A DNA stretch of 64,000 bases from Argonema galeatum A003/A1 (GTDB lineage: Bacteria; Cyanobacteriota; Cyanobacteriia; Cyanobacteriales; Aerosakkonemataceae). The stretch is taken from the NCBI RefSeq assembly GCF_023333595.1, contig NZ_JAIQZM010000005.1, positions 62,001 through 126,000 of the forward strand, in the 5' to 3' direction. Positions within the stretch are counted from its first letter, which is position 1. Every line of letters begins with the position of its first letter. A model generated the notes under the pieces. That model saw only the letters and a program-made list of their open reading frames with translations, made no database searches and had not been told where the DNA came from. Position numbers and translations under genes: made by a program. Shown here piece by piece: positions 27,469-36,444 of the stretch.

Positions 27469-27587
27469 ATACCAAATCCGGGTTTGTTACCCCATGAGAA
27501 TTTTTGGCCTAAAGATTGTAGAGACGTTTCATGAAACGTCTCTACAATCTTTAGACATAAAGGGGGTAATCGTTGCGGATTTGGTAT
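27469..27587. mobile_element. MITE-like element with ATACCAAATCCG ends and a 46-bp perfect palindrome
   Basis: The ends ATACCAAATCCG (27469-27480) and CGGATTTGGTAT (27576-27587) are exact inverted repeats, with further inner similarity (GTTACCCC / GGGGGTAA). The centre, 27509-27554, is a perfect palindrome with 23-bp arms around CATG, containing GATTGTAGAGACGTTTCATG. No coding capacity. Related ends lie at 8967-8977 and 63731-63742. Confidence 0.75.
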
Positions 27588-27816
27588 CAGAGGCTGCGTG
27601 CGCGATCGACTCACAAAAAAACCCCAGCGGTCAAACTGGGGAGGAAACTTTATGCTATTCCCACACATACAATAAATAGACGAAACTTTCATCTACATAA
27701 AGATAGATTTTTTATAGCAATTTTCTCCAGATTTCGATCCAGTCTTGAGCTAGTGAAAGGAATGCTTGGGAAGGAGCGGGGAAAATAGTCTACCAACAAT
27801 TATTGAACCCAATTCT
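27588..27816. other. Gap with a minus-strand terminator
   Basis: Together with the element before it, this makes about 440 bp without a gene between psaI and the small minus-strand cassette. Only the terminator at 27614-27641 is recognisable. Confidence 0.5.
27614..27641 (-). terminator. Rho-independent terminator (minus strand)
   Basis: Read on the minus strand: stem CCCCAG / CTGGGG with loop TTTGACCG, then seven T residues. It would end transcription coming from the small two-gene cassette at 28259-27817. Confidence 0.65.
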
Positions 27817-28101
27817 TTATCCCGGCAATTCTTGATTAACAGACTCAGCTAAACGCTTTGCCCTTTCCCTACGGTGAACATTTATAGTCAACTTCTGATT
27901 TTGTACGCCTTCCCCTTTTAAACGCTTTGCCCTTTCCCTACGGTGAACATTTATAGGGCTGTTGCGAATCTCCGCCTCTACCATAGCAATGAGTTCATCT
28001 ATTTCTAAAGCTACAGCCTCAAGCTGCTGATTGCTCTCCCGTAGCATGGCAACGGTTTTTTTAACTTTCTCTGGATCGGGAAGTTTTGGTTGTTCAGTCA
28101 T
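27817..28101 (-). CDS. Small LPDPE-family protein (unknown function), second gene of a cassette
   Basis: 94 aa, unknown. It starts MTEQPKLPDPEKVKKTVAML, followed by a predicted helical/coiled-coil region (LRESNQQLEAVALEIDELIA). The C-terminal part contains a recent internal duplication: NVHRRERAKRL occurs twice, encoded by near-identical 36-bp DNA units at 27852-27887 and 27921-27956. The ATG overlaps the stop of the upstream small gene (ATGA, 28098-28101), which implies translational coupling. A paralogue of the N-terminal half lies at 48164-48337 with the same kind of overlap. The arrangement resembles toxin-antitoxin pairs, but no known toxin family is recognised. Confidence 0.65.
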   Translation of the reverse strand: MTEQPKLPDPEKVKKTVAMLRESNQQLEAVALEIDELIAMVEAEIRNSPINVHRRERAKRLKGEGVQNQKLTINVHRRERAKRLAESVNQELPG

Positions 28102-28259
28102 AGTATGTTCCAATCCCTTTTAGCTTCTTGGACACTTGCTGCTGAAGCATCGACTGCGGCTTGGGCTCGCCCAATACTTTGAGCCAATGAATTCCCTAAA
28201 AGAAGCAGCCGCTGTAAATGCAAGACTCTTGTTATAGTTTCTTCTGGAAATCTAGCCAT
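28098..28259 (-). CDS. Small helical protein, first gene of the LPDPE cassette
   Basis: 53 aa: MARFPEETITRVLHLQRLLL, then LGNSLAQSIGRAQAAVDASA and a C-terminus SVQEAKRDWNIL. Supported by an upstream GAGGAGTGGAG ribosome site, an ATGA overlap with the next gene, and a homologous C-terminus (TQEIKADWNLL) in the same position at 48135-48167. Function unknown. It is short enough to be missed by usual ORF calling. Confidence 0.6.
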   Translation of the reverse strand: MARFPEETITRVLHLQRLLLLGNSLAQSIGRAQAAVDASAASVQEAKRDWNIL

Positions 28260-28297
28260 ACAAACTTGCTCCACTCCTCTTAATTAACTGCTATCTA

Positions 28298-28350
28298 TAA
28301 AAAATCCCCTGCCCGTTCGCGAAGCGTAAACTCCGCGCATAGGCAGGGGA
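28298..28350 (-). terminator. Rho-independent terminator of psaA-psaB
   Basis: Minus-strand stem TCCCCTGCC / GGCAGGGGA (28342-28350 and 28305-28313) followed by a T-run (28298-28304). The loop carries a GTTCGCGAAGCG-type repeat, so a repeat has settled inside the terminator loop. Confidence 0.8.
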
Positions 28351-28384
28351 CTTTGTTTAATTACCTACAATGCTAGGTTGCGGA

Positions 28385-30610
28385 TCAACCGAACTTCCCA
28401 GCAGTCGAGGCAATCAGGAATGCCGCGTAGGTCAAGATGTAGCCAACAGTGAAGTGAGCTAGACCAACCAGACGACCTTGAACGATCGACATAGCAACTG
28501 GCTTGTCTTTCCAGCGAACCAGGTTCGCCAGAGGAGTGCGCTCGTGAGCCCACACCAGAGTTTCGATCAACTCTTGCCAGTAACCGCGCCAGCTGATGAG
28601 GAACATGAAGCCTGTAGCCCAAACTAGGTGTCCGAAGAGGAACATCCAAGACCAGACCGCCAAGTTGTTCATGCCGTAGGGGTTGTACCCGTTAATCAGC
28701 TGAGACGAATACAGCCAGAGGTAGTCGCGCAGCCAGCCCATGAGGTATGTAGAAGACTCATTGAACTGAGCTACGTTGCCTTGCCAAATGCCCAGATGCT
28801 TCCAGTGGAAGTAGAAGGTTACCCAACCAATCGTGTTGAGCATCCAGAACATAGCGAGGTAGAACGAATCCCAAGCAGAGATGTCGCAAGTACCGCCACG
28901 GCCAGGGCCATCGCAAGGGAAGGCATAGCCGAAGTCTTTCTTGTCGGGCATCAACTTAGAACCGCGAGCATCCAACGCACCCTTGACCAAGATCAGAGTG
29001 GTGGTATGCAGACCGAGAGCGATCGCATGGTGAACCAAGAAATCGCCAGGGCCGATCGTCAGGAACAGAGAGTTAGTGCCGTTGTTGATTGCATCCAACC
29101 AGCCGGGTAACCACACATTACCGTGGTTCGGCCAAGCCGTCGAAGCAATACTATCCGGGTTAGACAGCAGCGTGTCAAAGCCGTACAACACTTTACCGTG
29201 AGCAGCTTGAATGAACTGGGCAAACACCGGCTCAATCAAGATTTGCTTTTCGGGAGTCGCAAAAGCCTGCATCACATCATTGTGGACATACAAGCCCAGC
29301 GTGTGGAAGCCCAAGAACAGCGACACCCAACTCAAGTGAGAGATAATCGCTTCTTTGTGCTGTAGGACGCGCTCCAGCACGTTGCCTTTGTTTTGCTCGG
29401 GGTCGTAGTCCCGCACCCAGAATATAGCTCCGTGGGCGAAAGCACCGACCATGATGAAACCGGCGATGTACTGGTGGTGAGTGTACAGCGCTGCCACCGT
29501 TGTGTAGTCCTGCGCCAAGAAAGCGTAGGGAGGCAACGCATACATATGCTGCGCCACCAGAGAGGTGATCACACCCAAACAAGCCAGGTGCCAACCCAAC
29601 TGGAAGTGCAACGAGTTGTTGTAGGTGTCGTAAATGCCTTGGTGAGGCAGATTAAACGGCCCTTCAACCTTCACGCCAAAGAAATCTTTGGCATTCATCA
29701 TTTCCTTGATGCTGTGGCCAATTCCGAAATTCGTCCGGTACATATGACCAGCGACGATAAACAGAACTGCGATCGCCAAATGGTGATGAGCAATATCCGT
29801 CAGCCACAGAGACTGTGTTTGGGGATGGAAACCACCCAAAAACGTCAGAATAGCCGTTCCCGAACCTTGAGCCGTACCGAATAACTGTTCCGCCGTATCC
29901 GGGTTCTGGGCATATACACCCCAGTTACCCGTAAAGAACGGAGCCAAACCAGCCGGATGTGGCAGGGTGCGAAGGAAGTTATCCCAACCCACGTGCTGTC
30001 CGCGAGCTTCGGGGATAGCAACGTGAACCAAGTGACCTGTCCAAGCCAGAGAACTGACACCGAACAAACCAGCCAGGTGGTGGTTGAGGCGGGATTCAGC
30101 GCTCTTGAACCAAGACAAGCTAGGACGGAACTTCGGTTGCAAGTGCAGCCAGCCTGCGAACAGGAAGACTGCTGACAGCACGAGGAGGAACAAAGCACCT
30201 TGATACAGGTCATTGTTCGTCCGCACACCGATCGTGTACCACCACTGATACAAACCGGAGTAGGAAATGTTGACCGGATAGTTAGCGCCAGCTTGGGTGA
30301 AAGCATCTACTGCCGGTGCCCCAAACTGAGGGTCCCAAATCGCATGAGCGATCGGACGCACATTCAGCGGGTCTTTGATCCACTGTTCAAAATTGCCTTG
30401 CCAAGCTACGTGGAACAGATTGCCGGAAGTCCACAGGAAGATGATCGCAATATGACCGAAATGAGAAGCGAAAATCTTTTGGTAAAGATTCTCCTCAGTC
30501 ATCCCGTCATGGCTCTCAAAGTCATGCGCCGTAGCAATCCCGTACCAAATCCGACGAGTAGTCGGGTCTTGAGCTAAGTCTTGGCTAAACTTGGGAAATT
30601 TTGTTGCCAT
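28385..30610 (-). CDS. psaB: Photosystem I P700 chlorophyll a apoprotein A2 (PsaB)
   Basis: 741 aa core subunit of photosystem I, eleven membrane helices, binding P700, A0, A1 and the FX cluster. N-terminus [22 protein letters not shown] loop [20 protein letters not shown] with two Cys; C-terminal [20 protein letters not shown]. Standard length and no disruption. It lies 23 bp after psaA with GAGGAGG about 10 bp before its ATG, so the two are one operon. Confidence 0.98.
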   Translation of the reverse strand: MATKFPKFSQDLAQDPTTRRIWYGIATAHDFESHDGMTEENLYQKIFASHFGHIAIIFLWTSGNLFHVAWQGNFEQWIKDPLNVRPIAHAIWDPQFGAPAVDAFTQAGANYPVNISYSGLYQWWYTIGVRTNNDLYQGALFLLVLSAVFLFAGWLHLQPKFRPSLSWFKSAESRLNHHLAGLFGVSSLAWTGHLVHVAIPEARGQHVGWDNFLRTLPHPAGLAPFFTGNWGVYAQNPDTAEQLFGTAQGSGTAILTFLGGFHPQTQSLWLTDIAHHHLAIAVLFIVAGHMYRTNFGIGHSIKEMMNAKDFFGVKVEGPFNLPHQGIYDTYNNSLHFQLGWHLACLGVITSLVAQHMYALPPYAFLAQDYTTVAALYTHHQYIAGFIMVGAFAHGAIFWVRDYDPEQNKGNVLERVLQHKEAIISHLSWVSLFLGFHTLGLYVHNDVMQAFATPEKQILIEPVFAQFIQAAHGKVLYGFDTLLSNPDSIASTAWPNHGNVWLPGWLDAINNGTNSLFLTIGPGDFLVHHAIALGLHTTTLILVKGALDARGSKLMPDKKDFGYAFPCDGPGRGGTCDISAWDSFYLAMFWMLNTIGWVTFYFHWKHLGIWQGNVAQFNESSTYLMGWLRDYLWLYSSQLINGYNPYGMNNLAVWSWMFLFGHLVWATGFMFLISWRGYWQELIETLVWAHERTPLANLVRWKDKPVAMSIVQGRLVGLAHFTVGYILTYAAFLIASTAGKFG

Positions 30611-30633
30611 ATCTTACAAAATCCTCCTCGCCC

Positions 30634-32889
30634 TTATCCTAATGAAATTGTTCGAGCCAGGAAGAATGCCCATGTAGTAGCAATCCCTCCCAGGAGGTAA
30701 TGAGCAACCCCCACAGCCCGACCCTGAATAATGCTCAGAGCGCGAGGCTGAATCGCTGGAGCCACCTTTAGCTTATTGTGAGCCCAGACAATCGATTCGA
30801 TCAATTCCTGCCAGTAGCCGCGACCGCTGAACAAGAACATCAGGCTAAATGCCCACACAAAGTGAGCGCCCAAGAAGATCAAACCATAGGCAGACAACGC
30901 CGTTCCGTAGGACTGAATCACTTGCGAAGCTTGCGCCCACAAGAAGTCACGCAACCAACCGTTGATAGTAATCGCACTTTGGGCAAAGTTACCGCCCGTA
31001 ATGTGAGACACCGTACCATCTGCATCCAGAGTCCCCCATACATCCGACTGCATCTTCCAACTGAAGTGGAACAACACAACCGAGATAGAGTTATACATCC
31101 AGAACAGACCAAGGAATACGTGATCCCAACCAGATACTTGGCAAGTGCCGCCACGACCGGGGCCATCGCAGGGGAACCGGAAGCCCAAATTAGCCTTATC
31201 TGGAACCAGACGAGAGCTACGGGCAAACAGCACACCTTTGAGCAGGATCAGGACGGTGACGTGAATGGTGAAGGCATGGATGTGGTGAACCAAAAAGTCC
31301 GCCGTACCCAAAGCGATCGGCATCATCGCCACTTTACCGCCGACAGCAACAATACCGCCGCCGAAGGCATAGCTAGCAGGCTGCAACGCATTAGGAGCAG
31401 TAGTGCCTGGAGCTAGAGTGTGGATATTTTGAATCCACTGTGCAAACACTGGTTGCAGCTGAATCGCCGTATCCGAGAACATATCTTGGGGACGACCAAA
31501 CGCACGCATCGTGTCGTTATGGACGTACAAGCCGAAGCTGTGGAAGCCCAAGAACATACACACCCAGTTCAGGTGAGAAATGATAGCGTCCCGGTGACGG
31601 AGAACGCGATCGAGCAAGTTGTTTTGGTTCACTACCGGATCGTAGTCCCGCACCATAAAGATGGCACCGTGAGCGGCTCCACCTACGATCAAGAAGCCAC
31701 CAATCCACATATGGTGAGTGAAGATGGACAACTGGGTGGCATAGTCCACCGCCAAGTATGGATACGGAGGCATCGCATACATATGTTGGGCGACGATGAT
31801 GGACAGCGATCCCATCATGGCTAAGTTAATAGCCAGTTGAGCGTGCCAGGAAGTTGTGAGAACTTCGTAGAGACCTTTATGGCCTTCACCTGTGAAGGGG
31901 CCTTTGTGGTTCTCTAGAATTTCCTTCATGCTGTGGCCAATACCCCAGTTTGTGCGGTACATATGCCCAGCGATGATGAACAGAACTGCGATCGCCAAAT
32001 GGTGATGCACTGTATCTGTTAACCACAAGCTACCAGTTACCGGGTTCAAACCGCCCTTGAAGGTGAGGAAGTCAGCATACTGACCCCAGTTCAAGGTGAA
32101 GAAAGGCACTAACCCCTGCTTGAAGCTGGGATATAGCTCTGCCATCAAGTCCTTGTTCAAGATGAACTCGTGAGGCAAAGGAATGTCTCCAGGAGCCACA
32201 CCAGCATCCAACAGCTTGTTAATCGGCAGAGAAACGTGAATCTGGTGACCTGCCCAACCCAGAGAGCCCAAACCCAGCAACCCTGCTAGGTGGTGGTTCA
32301 TCATCGACTCCACATTTTGGAACCATTCCAGTTTGGGAGCCCGCTTGTGATAGTGGAACCAGCCAGCAAACAGCATCAGCGCTGCCATGACCAGACCACC
32401 AATAGCGGTGCAGTAAAGCTGGAATCCATTTGTGAAGCCAGCGGCACGCCACATATAGAACAGACCGGAAGTGATCTGAATTCCGTGGAAGCCGCCACCT
32501 ACATCAGCATTGAGAATTTGTTGGCCTACGATTGGCCAAACAACCTGGGCACTGGGTTTAATGCCAGTCGGATTGGTTAGCCAAGCTTCGTAGTTGGAAA
32601 ACCGAGCGCCATGAAAATACATGCCGCTCAACCAGACAAAAATGACAGCCAAGTGACCGAAGTGAGCGCTGAAGATCTTGCGCGATATATCTTCTAGGTC
32701 ACTGGTATGGGTATCGAAATCATGGGCGTTGGCGTGTAGGTTCCAAATCCACGTTGTGGTTTTGGGCCCTCTGGCGAGGGTGCGGTCAAAGTGACCGGGC
32801 TGACTCCACTTTTCAAATGAAGTGGGAACCGGATCTTTATCTACTACAACCCTTACCTTTGCCTCACGCTCCGGAGGACTTATCGTCAT
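30634..32889 (-). CDS. psaA: Photosystem I P700 chlorophyll a apoprotein A1 (PsaA)
   Basis: 751 aa, heterodimer partner of PsaB. N-terminus [42 protein letters not shown] loop [20 protein letters not shown] with two Cys; C-terminus ending [15 protein letters not shown]. The ATG is preceded by GAGAGGAGAGTCTTC. First gene of the psaA-psaB operon; the promoter lies in the 485-bp upstream gap. Confidence 0.98.
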   Translation of the reverse strand: MTISPPEREAKVRVVVDKDPVPTSFEKWSQPGHFDRTLARGPKTTTWIWNLHANAHDFDTHTSDLEDISRKIFSAHFGHLAVIFVWLSGMYFHGARFSNYEAWLTNPTGIKPSAQVVWPIVGQQILNADVGGGFHGIQITSGLFYMWRAAGFTNGFQLYCTAIGGLVMAALMLFAGWFHYHKRAPKLEWFQNVESMMNHHLAGLLGLGSLGWAGHQIHVSLPINKLLDAGVAPGDIPLPHEFILNKDLMAELYPSFKQGLVPFFTLNWGQYADFLTFKGGLNPVTGSLWLTDTVHHHLAIAVLFIIAGHMYRTNWGIGHSMKEILENHKGPFTGEGHKGLYEVLTTSWHAQLAINLAMMGSLSIIVAQHMYAMPPYPYLAVDYATQLSIFTHHMWIGGFLIVGGAAHGAIFMVRDYDPVVNQNNLLDRVLRHRDAIISHLNWVCMFLGFHSFGLYVHNDTMRAFGRPQDMFSDTAIQLQPVFAQWIQNIHTLAPGTTAPNALQPASYAFGGGIVAVGGKVAMMPIALGTADFLVHHIHAFTIHVTVLILLKGVLFARSSRLVPDKANLGFRFPCDGPGRGGTCQVSGWDHVFLGLFWMYNSISVVLFHFSWKMQSDVWGTLDADGTVSHITGGNFAQSAITINGWLRDFLWAQASQVIQSYGTALSAYGLIFLGAHFVWAFSLMFLFSGRGYWQELIESIVWAHNKLKVAPAIQPRALSIIQGRAVGVAHYLLGGIATTWAFFLARTISLG

Positions 32890-33374
32890 GAAGACTCTCC
32901 TCTCTTTTTACTAAGGCACGAGGATTAACTCGTCTGAACTCACTTTTGAGGATTTTGAACTGAAGCCCTCAACCACTTGGGCCACAATAGACGCCTACCG
33001 AACTATTAAAGTGCTGTGGGCGACCTCGTTGTTTGGAGGGTGTTCCTTCTGATGAATTATAGGACTAGCCTCGCAACCTATCTATCAGCAGTTAACAATA
33101 ATTCAAATTGGCTAGAGCGAAGACATACATTAGCTTTTAACCTATAACTACTTGCCAAAAAGTCAAGGGGTATTTCCATTTGATTCACAAAACTAAATAA
33201 TTGGTTAAGTTAAGCTTCAACTTAGTAGCTTGAAGGTAATAGTTAGAAGGGGTTGAGCCTTTTGGGCTATAGTCTCGTATGGATGGCTTAAGGGGCTCTT
33301 TGGCCGTGAATGAAGGTAATCGATCGGGTAAATTAACCCGCGCTGCTTAGAATTTGGTTGTTTAGGAGTGTTAA
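32890..33374. promoter_or_regulatory. Divergent spacer between psaA and the lipoprotein gene
   Basis: 485 bp without a gene; it must contain the psaA-psaB promoter and a long 5' leader. I could not fix a -10 box or an RpaB (HLR1) site with confidence. The last 10 bp before the lipoprotein GTG hold its ribosome site (AGGAG at 33364-33368). Confidence 0.5.
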
Positions 33375-35327
33375 GTGTTTGATACAAACTGGTGCAAGAG
33401 AGCTGCGAGAGGGCTAATTACATCCGTAATAGCAGCAGTACTAATTTTGAGTTTGGCAGCTTGTGGCGATCGCACCTCCACATCTGGGACACCTGGGGAC
33501 TTGAAACCGGCAGAGAGTGAAAATGCAGTAAAAATTGCGGAAGTTTCACCTCCTCAAGTCATTCAAGAGCTGCGTCAGGCATTGGAAACTTACCAGCCTC
33601 AAGTGGCGGTACTCAGTCCTCAACCTAACGAGGTTCTAAAGGATAACACCGTCACAGTGCAATTGCAGGTTCAAGACTTGCCCATCTTTAAAGATCCGCA
33701 ACTAGGTCTTGGCCCCCATCTCCAAGTCTTCCTGGACAACCAACCTTACCAGGCAGTTTATGACCCAAAAGGGCCTTTAATCTATAAAGATTTAGCCCCC
33801 GGCACTCACACACTCAGGGTTTTCGCTTCCCGCCCCTGGGATGAGAGCTTCAAAAATGAGGGAGCTTATGCCCAAACTACATTCCACATATTTACTAAGA
33901 CAGATGACAACAGCCCCAACGCCGACAAACCACTGTTAACTTACAGCAATCCTCAAGCTAGCTACGGGGCAGAGCCGATCTTGCTTGATTTCTATCTCAC
34001 CAACGCTCCCCTGCACCTTGTAGCCCAAGAGAATCCTGAAGACGACATTGCAGATTGGCGGATTCGTTGCACCATTAACGGCGAAAGCTTCATCATTGAT
34101 GAGTGGCAGCCAATCTATCTCACAGGCTTCAAACCGGGCAAAAACTGGGTGCAGCTAGAATTACTTGATGAACTGGGCAATCCCGTTAATAACGCCTTTA
34201 ACAATACAGTTAGGCTGATTACCTACGAACCAAACGGAACAGACACTCTTTCCCAGCTAGTTCGAGGCGAACTTTCAGCCGCCAACGCACGCGGAATTGT
34301 CGATCCTAACTACATCCCCAAGACACCAGAACCAACACCTACCCCAACACCTGAATCAGCGGTAGAGGCGACACCCGCACCTACTCCAACACCAACGCCT
34401 GAGCCAGCTGTAGAGGCGACACCCGCACCTACTCCAACACCAACGCCTGAGCCAGCGGTAGAGGCGACACCTGCACCTACCCCAACACCAAAGCCTGAGT
34501 CAGCGGTAGAGGCGACACCTGCACCTACCCCAACACCAACGCCTGAAACAGTAGCCCCAACTGCGCCAAAAGCGTCAGAAAAACCGAGATTTGGAGGATT
34601 TTTCAATCGGTTCCGTCGTCCAGATACGGCACAGCCTTCACCCACGCCGCCAGCGCCAAATGCGATCGCAACACCAACCCCCCCATTGACTCCGAAAGCA
34701 GCAGTTCAGAAGCCTGAAATTTCATCGGAACCAAAGGCTAAAGCTCCCGAAACCCCCGCATTGGAACCGACTAAATTAGACGAAAAAGAATCGTTCAAGA
34801 GGGAATCGTTCGATCGCCTCAAAAGTCCCAGCGCAGTTGAGCTACAACCCTCCCCCAGTTTGCCGCCTACACTGCCAGAAATTATAGAAACACCAACCCC
34901 CCCATTGATTCCTCCACTAGGAGTTCAGAAGCCAGAAATTTCACCCGAACCCAAGGTTTTGGCACCCGAAACCTTAAAGGAAGAACCGACTAAATTAGAC
35001 GAAAAAGAATCGTTCAAGAGGGAATCGTTCGATCGCCTAAAAAGTCCCAGCGCAGTTGAACTACAACCCTCCCCCAGTTTGCCCCCTACACTGCCAGAAA
35101 TAATAGAGACGCCAACCCCCGAAGAGATCTCGGTAAGACCAAAATCTCTTCCGCAGATCGATCCTCCACCGTCTCAAACTGAACCCAAGGCTGAAGTAAC
35201 GAAAACTCCTGAAGCCAAACCTAATAAATCAGTTGAAACTGCACAAGAATCGTCTAATAGTTCAGGAATAACCCAAATTCACCAATTGTTCCAGCGCTTC
35301 CGAGAGCCTAGAACACCAATTCAGTAA
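33375..35327 (+). CDS. Pro/Thr-rich lipoprotein with tandem repeats
   Basis: 650 aa, starting with GTG after TTTAGGAGTGTTAA. Lipoprotein signal with lipobox LSLAAC (Cys30). The N-terminal globular part (about 60-310) contains VAVLSPQPNEVL, LGPHLQVFLDNQPY and APGTHTLRVFASRPWDESF, a pattern of a conserved cyanobacterial beta-rich domain I cannot name. From about 315 the protein is a long Pro/Thr-rich stalk: four units of EATPAPTPTPTPEPAV type (34340-34560). Farther on, two near-identical units contain PTKLDEKESFKRESFDRLKS (34763-34898 and 34987-35122). It probably spans the periplasm or cell wall. No enzyme motif is seen. It is divergent from psaA. Confidence 0.8.
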   Translation: MFDTNWCKRAARGLITSVIAAVLILSLAACGDRTSTSGTPGDLKPAESENAVKIAEVSPPQVIQELRQALETYQPQVAVLSPQPNEVLKDNTVTVQLQVQDLPIFKDPQLGLGPHLQVFLDNQPYQAVYDPKGPLIYKDLAPGTHTLRVFASRPWDESFKNEGAYAQTTFHIFTKTDDNSPNADKPLLTYSNPQASYGAEPILLDFYLTNAPLHLVAQENPEDDIADWRIRCTINGESFIIDEWQPIYLTGFKPGKNWVQLELLDELGNPVNNAFNNTVRLITYEPNGTDTLSQLVRGELSAANARGIVDPNYIPKTPEPTPTPTPESAVEATPAPTPTPTPEPAVEATPAPTPTPTPEPAVEATPAPTPTPKPESAVEATPAPTPTPTPETVAPTAPKASEKPRFGGFFNRFRRPDTAQPSPTPPAPNAIATPTPPLTPKAAVQKPEISSEPKAKAPETPALEPTKLDEKESFKRESFDRLKSPSAVELQPSPSLPPTLPEIIETPTPPLIPPLGVQKPEISPEPKVLAPETLKEEPTKLDEKESFKRESFDRLKSPSAVELQPSPSLPPTLPEIIETPTPEEISVRPKSLPQIDPPPSQTEPKAEVTKTPEAKPNKSVETAQESSNSSGITQIHQLFQRFREPRTPIQ

Positions 35328-35331
35328 TAAC

Positions 35332-35400
35332 AGAAACCGGGTTTCTTTGGTTGTCAAGGTCGATATTTCGTTGCTACAACCCCAATAAACCCGGTTTCTC
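35332..35400. repeat. GAAACCGGGTTTC repeat with a long loop
   Basis: Arms AGAAACCGGGTTTCT and AAACCCGGTTTCT are separated by about 40 bp instead of the usual 2-3. It follows the lipoprotein gene directly. Confidence 0.7.
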
Positions 35401-35532
35401 ATCCCCTATCGACTCTAACATTATCCAATCACCGTTAAGCCATCGAAAAAGCCAAAACAAATTTGAAATCTAAAATCTAAAATTTTAAATTCCTCTACCT
35501 CTGCTATACAAGCATAGCCAAGTGCGATCGCA

Positions 35533-36285
35533 TTATGAACTATTTGGAGAAACTAACAGCCACAAAATTCTATTTACATCCTCTATCTCACCCACAATCC
35601 GTCGTACAGGTCGAGGCCATACCTTAACCAGAGTGGGTGTAGCAGAAATTTGATCTGCCTCGGCTTGCTCTGGATGCTTAAAAACATCAATTACTTTTAA
35701 TGTGTACGGCTGATAGAGAGATTGTTCTAAAAGTTGATATAAAGTTTGGAGAATTCGCTCTGTAGTAGTATTATGCCCAGAAACAAACAAACGCAGTACA
35801 TATCCTTGAGCTTCTGGCAACTTCGGCAACGGCGAGAATAGTTCTGGCTGGAAACTCGGATGAAGAACGCTATTTTCAAACCGCACCACTAAGTCATGTT
35901 CTTCCCACAGCTGAGGAAATTGATCGCGATAAGTTGCCAATACCATTGGATCGCACAATTCTTCAGGCCAAGGAGCGGCTTGCCAAACCAGGTCGTCGGT
36001 TTCAAAGACCGCATTCAGAAGTGTTTGATATCGCAGCACGGGGGCATAAGCTTCAGCAGAAATTCGCACTTGTCCGGATCGAGAATCTAACCATCTGTCC
36101 ATAGTCGCCGTGTAGCACGGTACTAAGAAATGAGGCGGTTCTGATAGTCCCAAAATTTCCTGTAATCCTGTACATAAATTCAGGTGCCATCGATTCTGCT
36201 TATTTGGATCGATGCAATAGATTAAATCTCCCGCTGGTGTAAAAAGCGCAATACCTTTAAAAAGTTGTCCTTTGTCATTGGTCAT
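35533..36285 (-). CDS. Protein with a C-terminal KaiB-like thioredoxin-fold domain
   Basis: 250 aa. Residues about 163-240 match the KaiB-like domain also found at the N-terminus of SasA: YVLRLFVSGHNTTTERILQT, then TLKVIDVFKHPEQAEADQIS and ATPTLVKVWPRPVRRIVGEI. Residues 1-160 are a separate domain (GIALFTPAGDLIYCIDPNKQ; WHLNLCTGLQEILGLSEPPH), which I do not recognise outside cyanobacterial KaiB-family proteins. KaiB of about 100 aa binds KaiC; this longer paralogue probably works in another signalling pathway. The start codon sits in a TTGGTCATTGGTCATTAGTC repeat. Whether it takes part in the clock is open. Confidence 0.78.
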   Translation of the reverse strand: MTNDKGQLFKGIALFTPAGDLIYCIDPNKQNRWHLNLCTGLQEILGLSEPPHFLVPCYTATMDRWLDSRSGQVRISAEAYAPVLRYQTLLNAVFETDDLVWQAAPWPEELCDPMVLATYRDQFPQLWEEHDLVVRFENSVLHPSFQPELFSPLPKLPEAQGYVLRLFVSGHNTTTERILQTLYQLLEQSLYQPYTLKVIDVFKHPEQAEADQISATPTLVKVWPRPVRRIVGEIEDVNRILWLLVSPNSS

Positions 36286-36444
36286 TGGTCATTAGTCACT
36301 AGGAAAGATAAGATTGCAGATTGCAGATTTAATTTAAATCTAAAATCTAAAATCTAAAATTTATTGGTCATTACTTATTCGTAACAAACAAAGGACAACA
36401 AGGTTCCCAGGTATAATATCCCTGGGAACGAGACAAACGACAAC

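Noticed and set aside
28628..32580. Several long open frames on the plus strand opposite psaA and psaB
   Set aside because: Antisense shadows of highly conserved, GC-richer genes; no start signals or families.
34310..34645. 111-codon minus-strand frame rich in Gly-Val-Gly-Ala
   Set aside because: Shadow of the Pro/Thr repeats of the lipoprotein gene.
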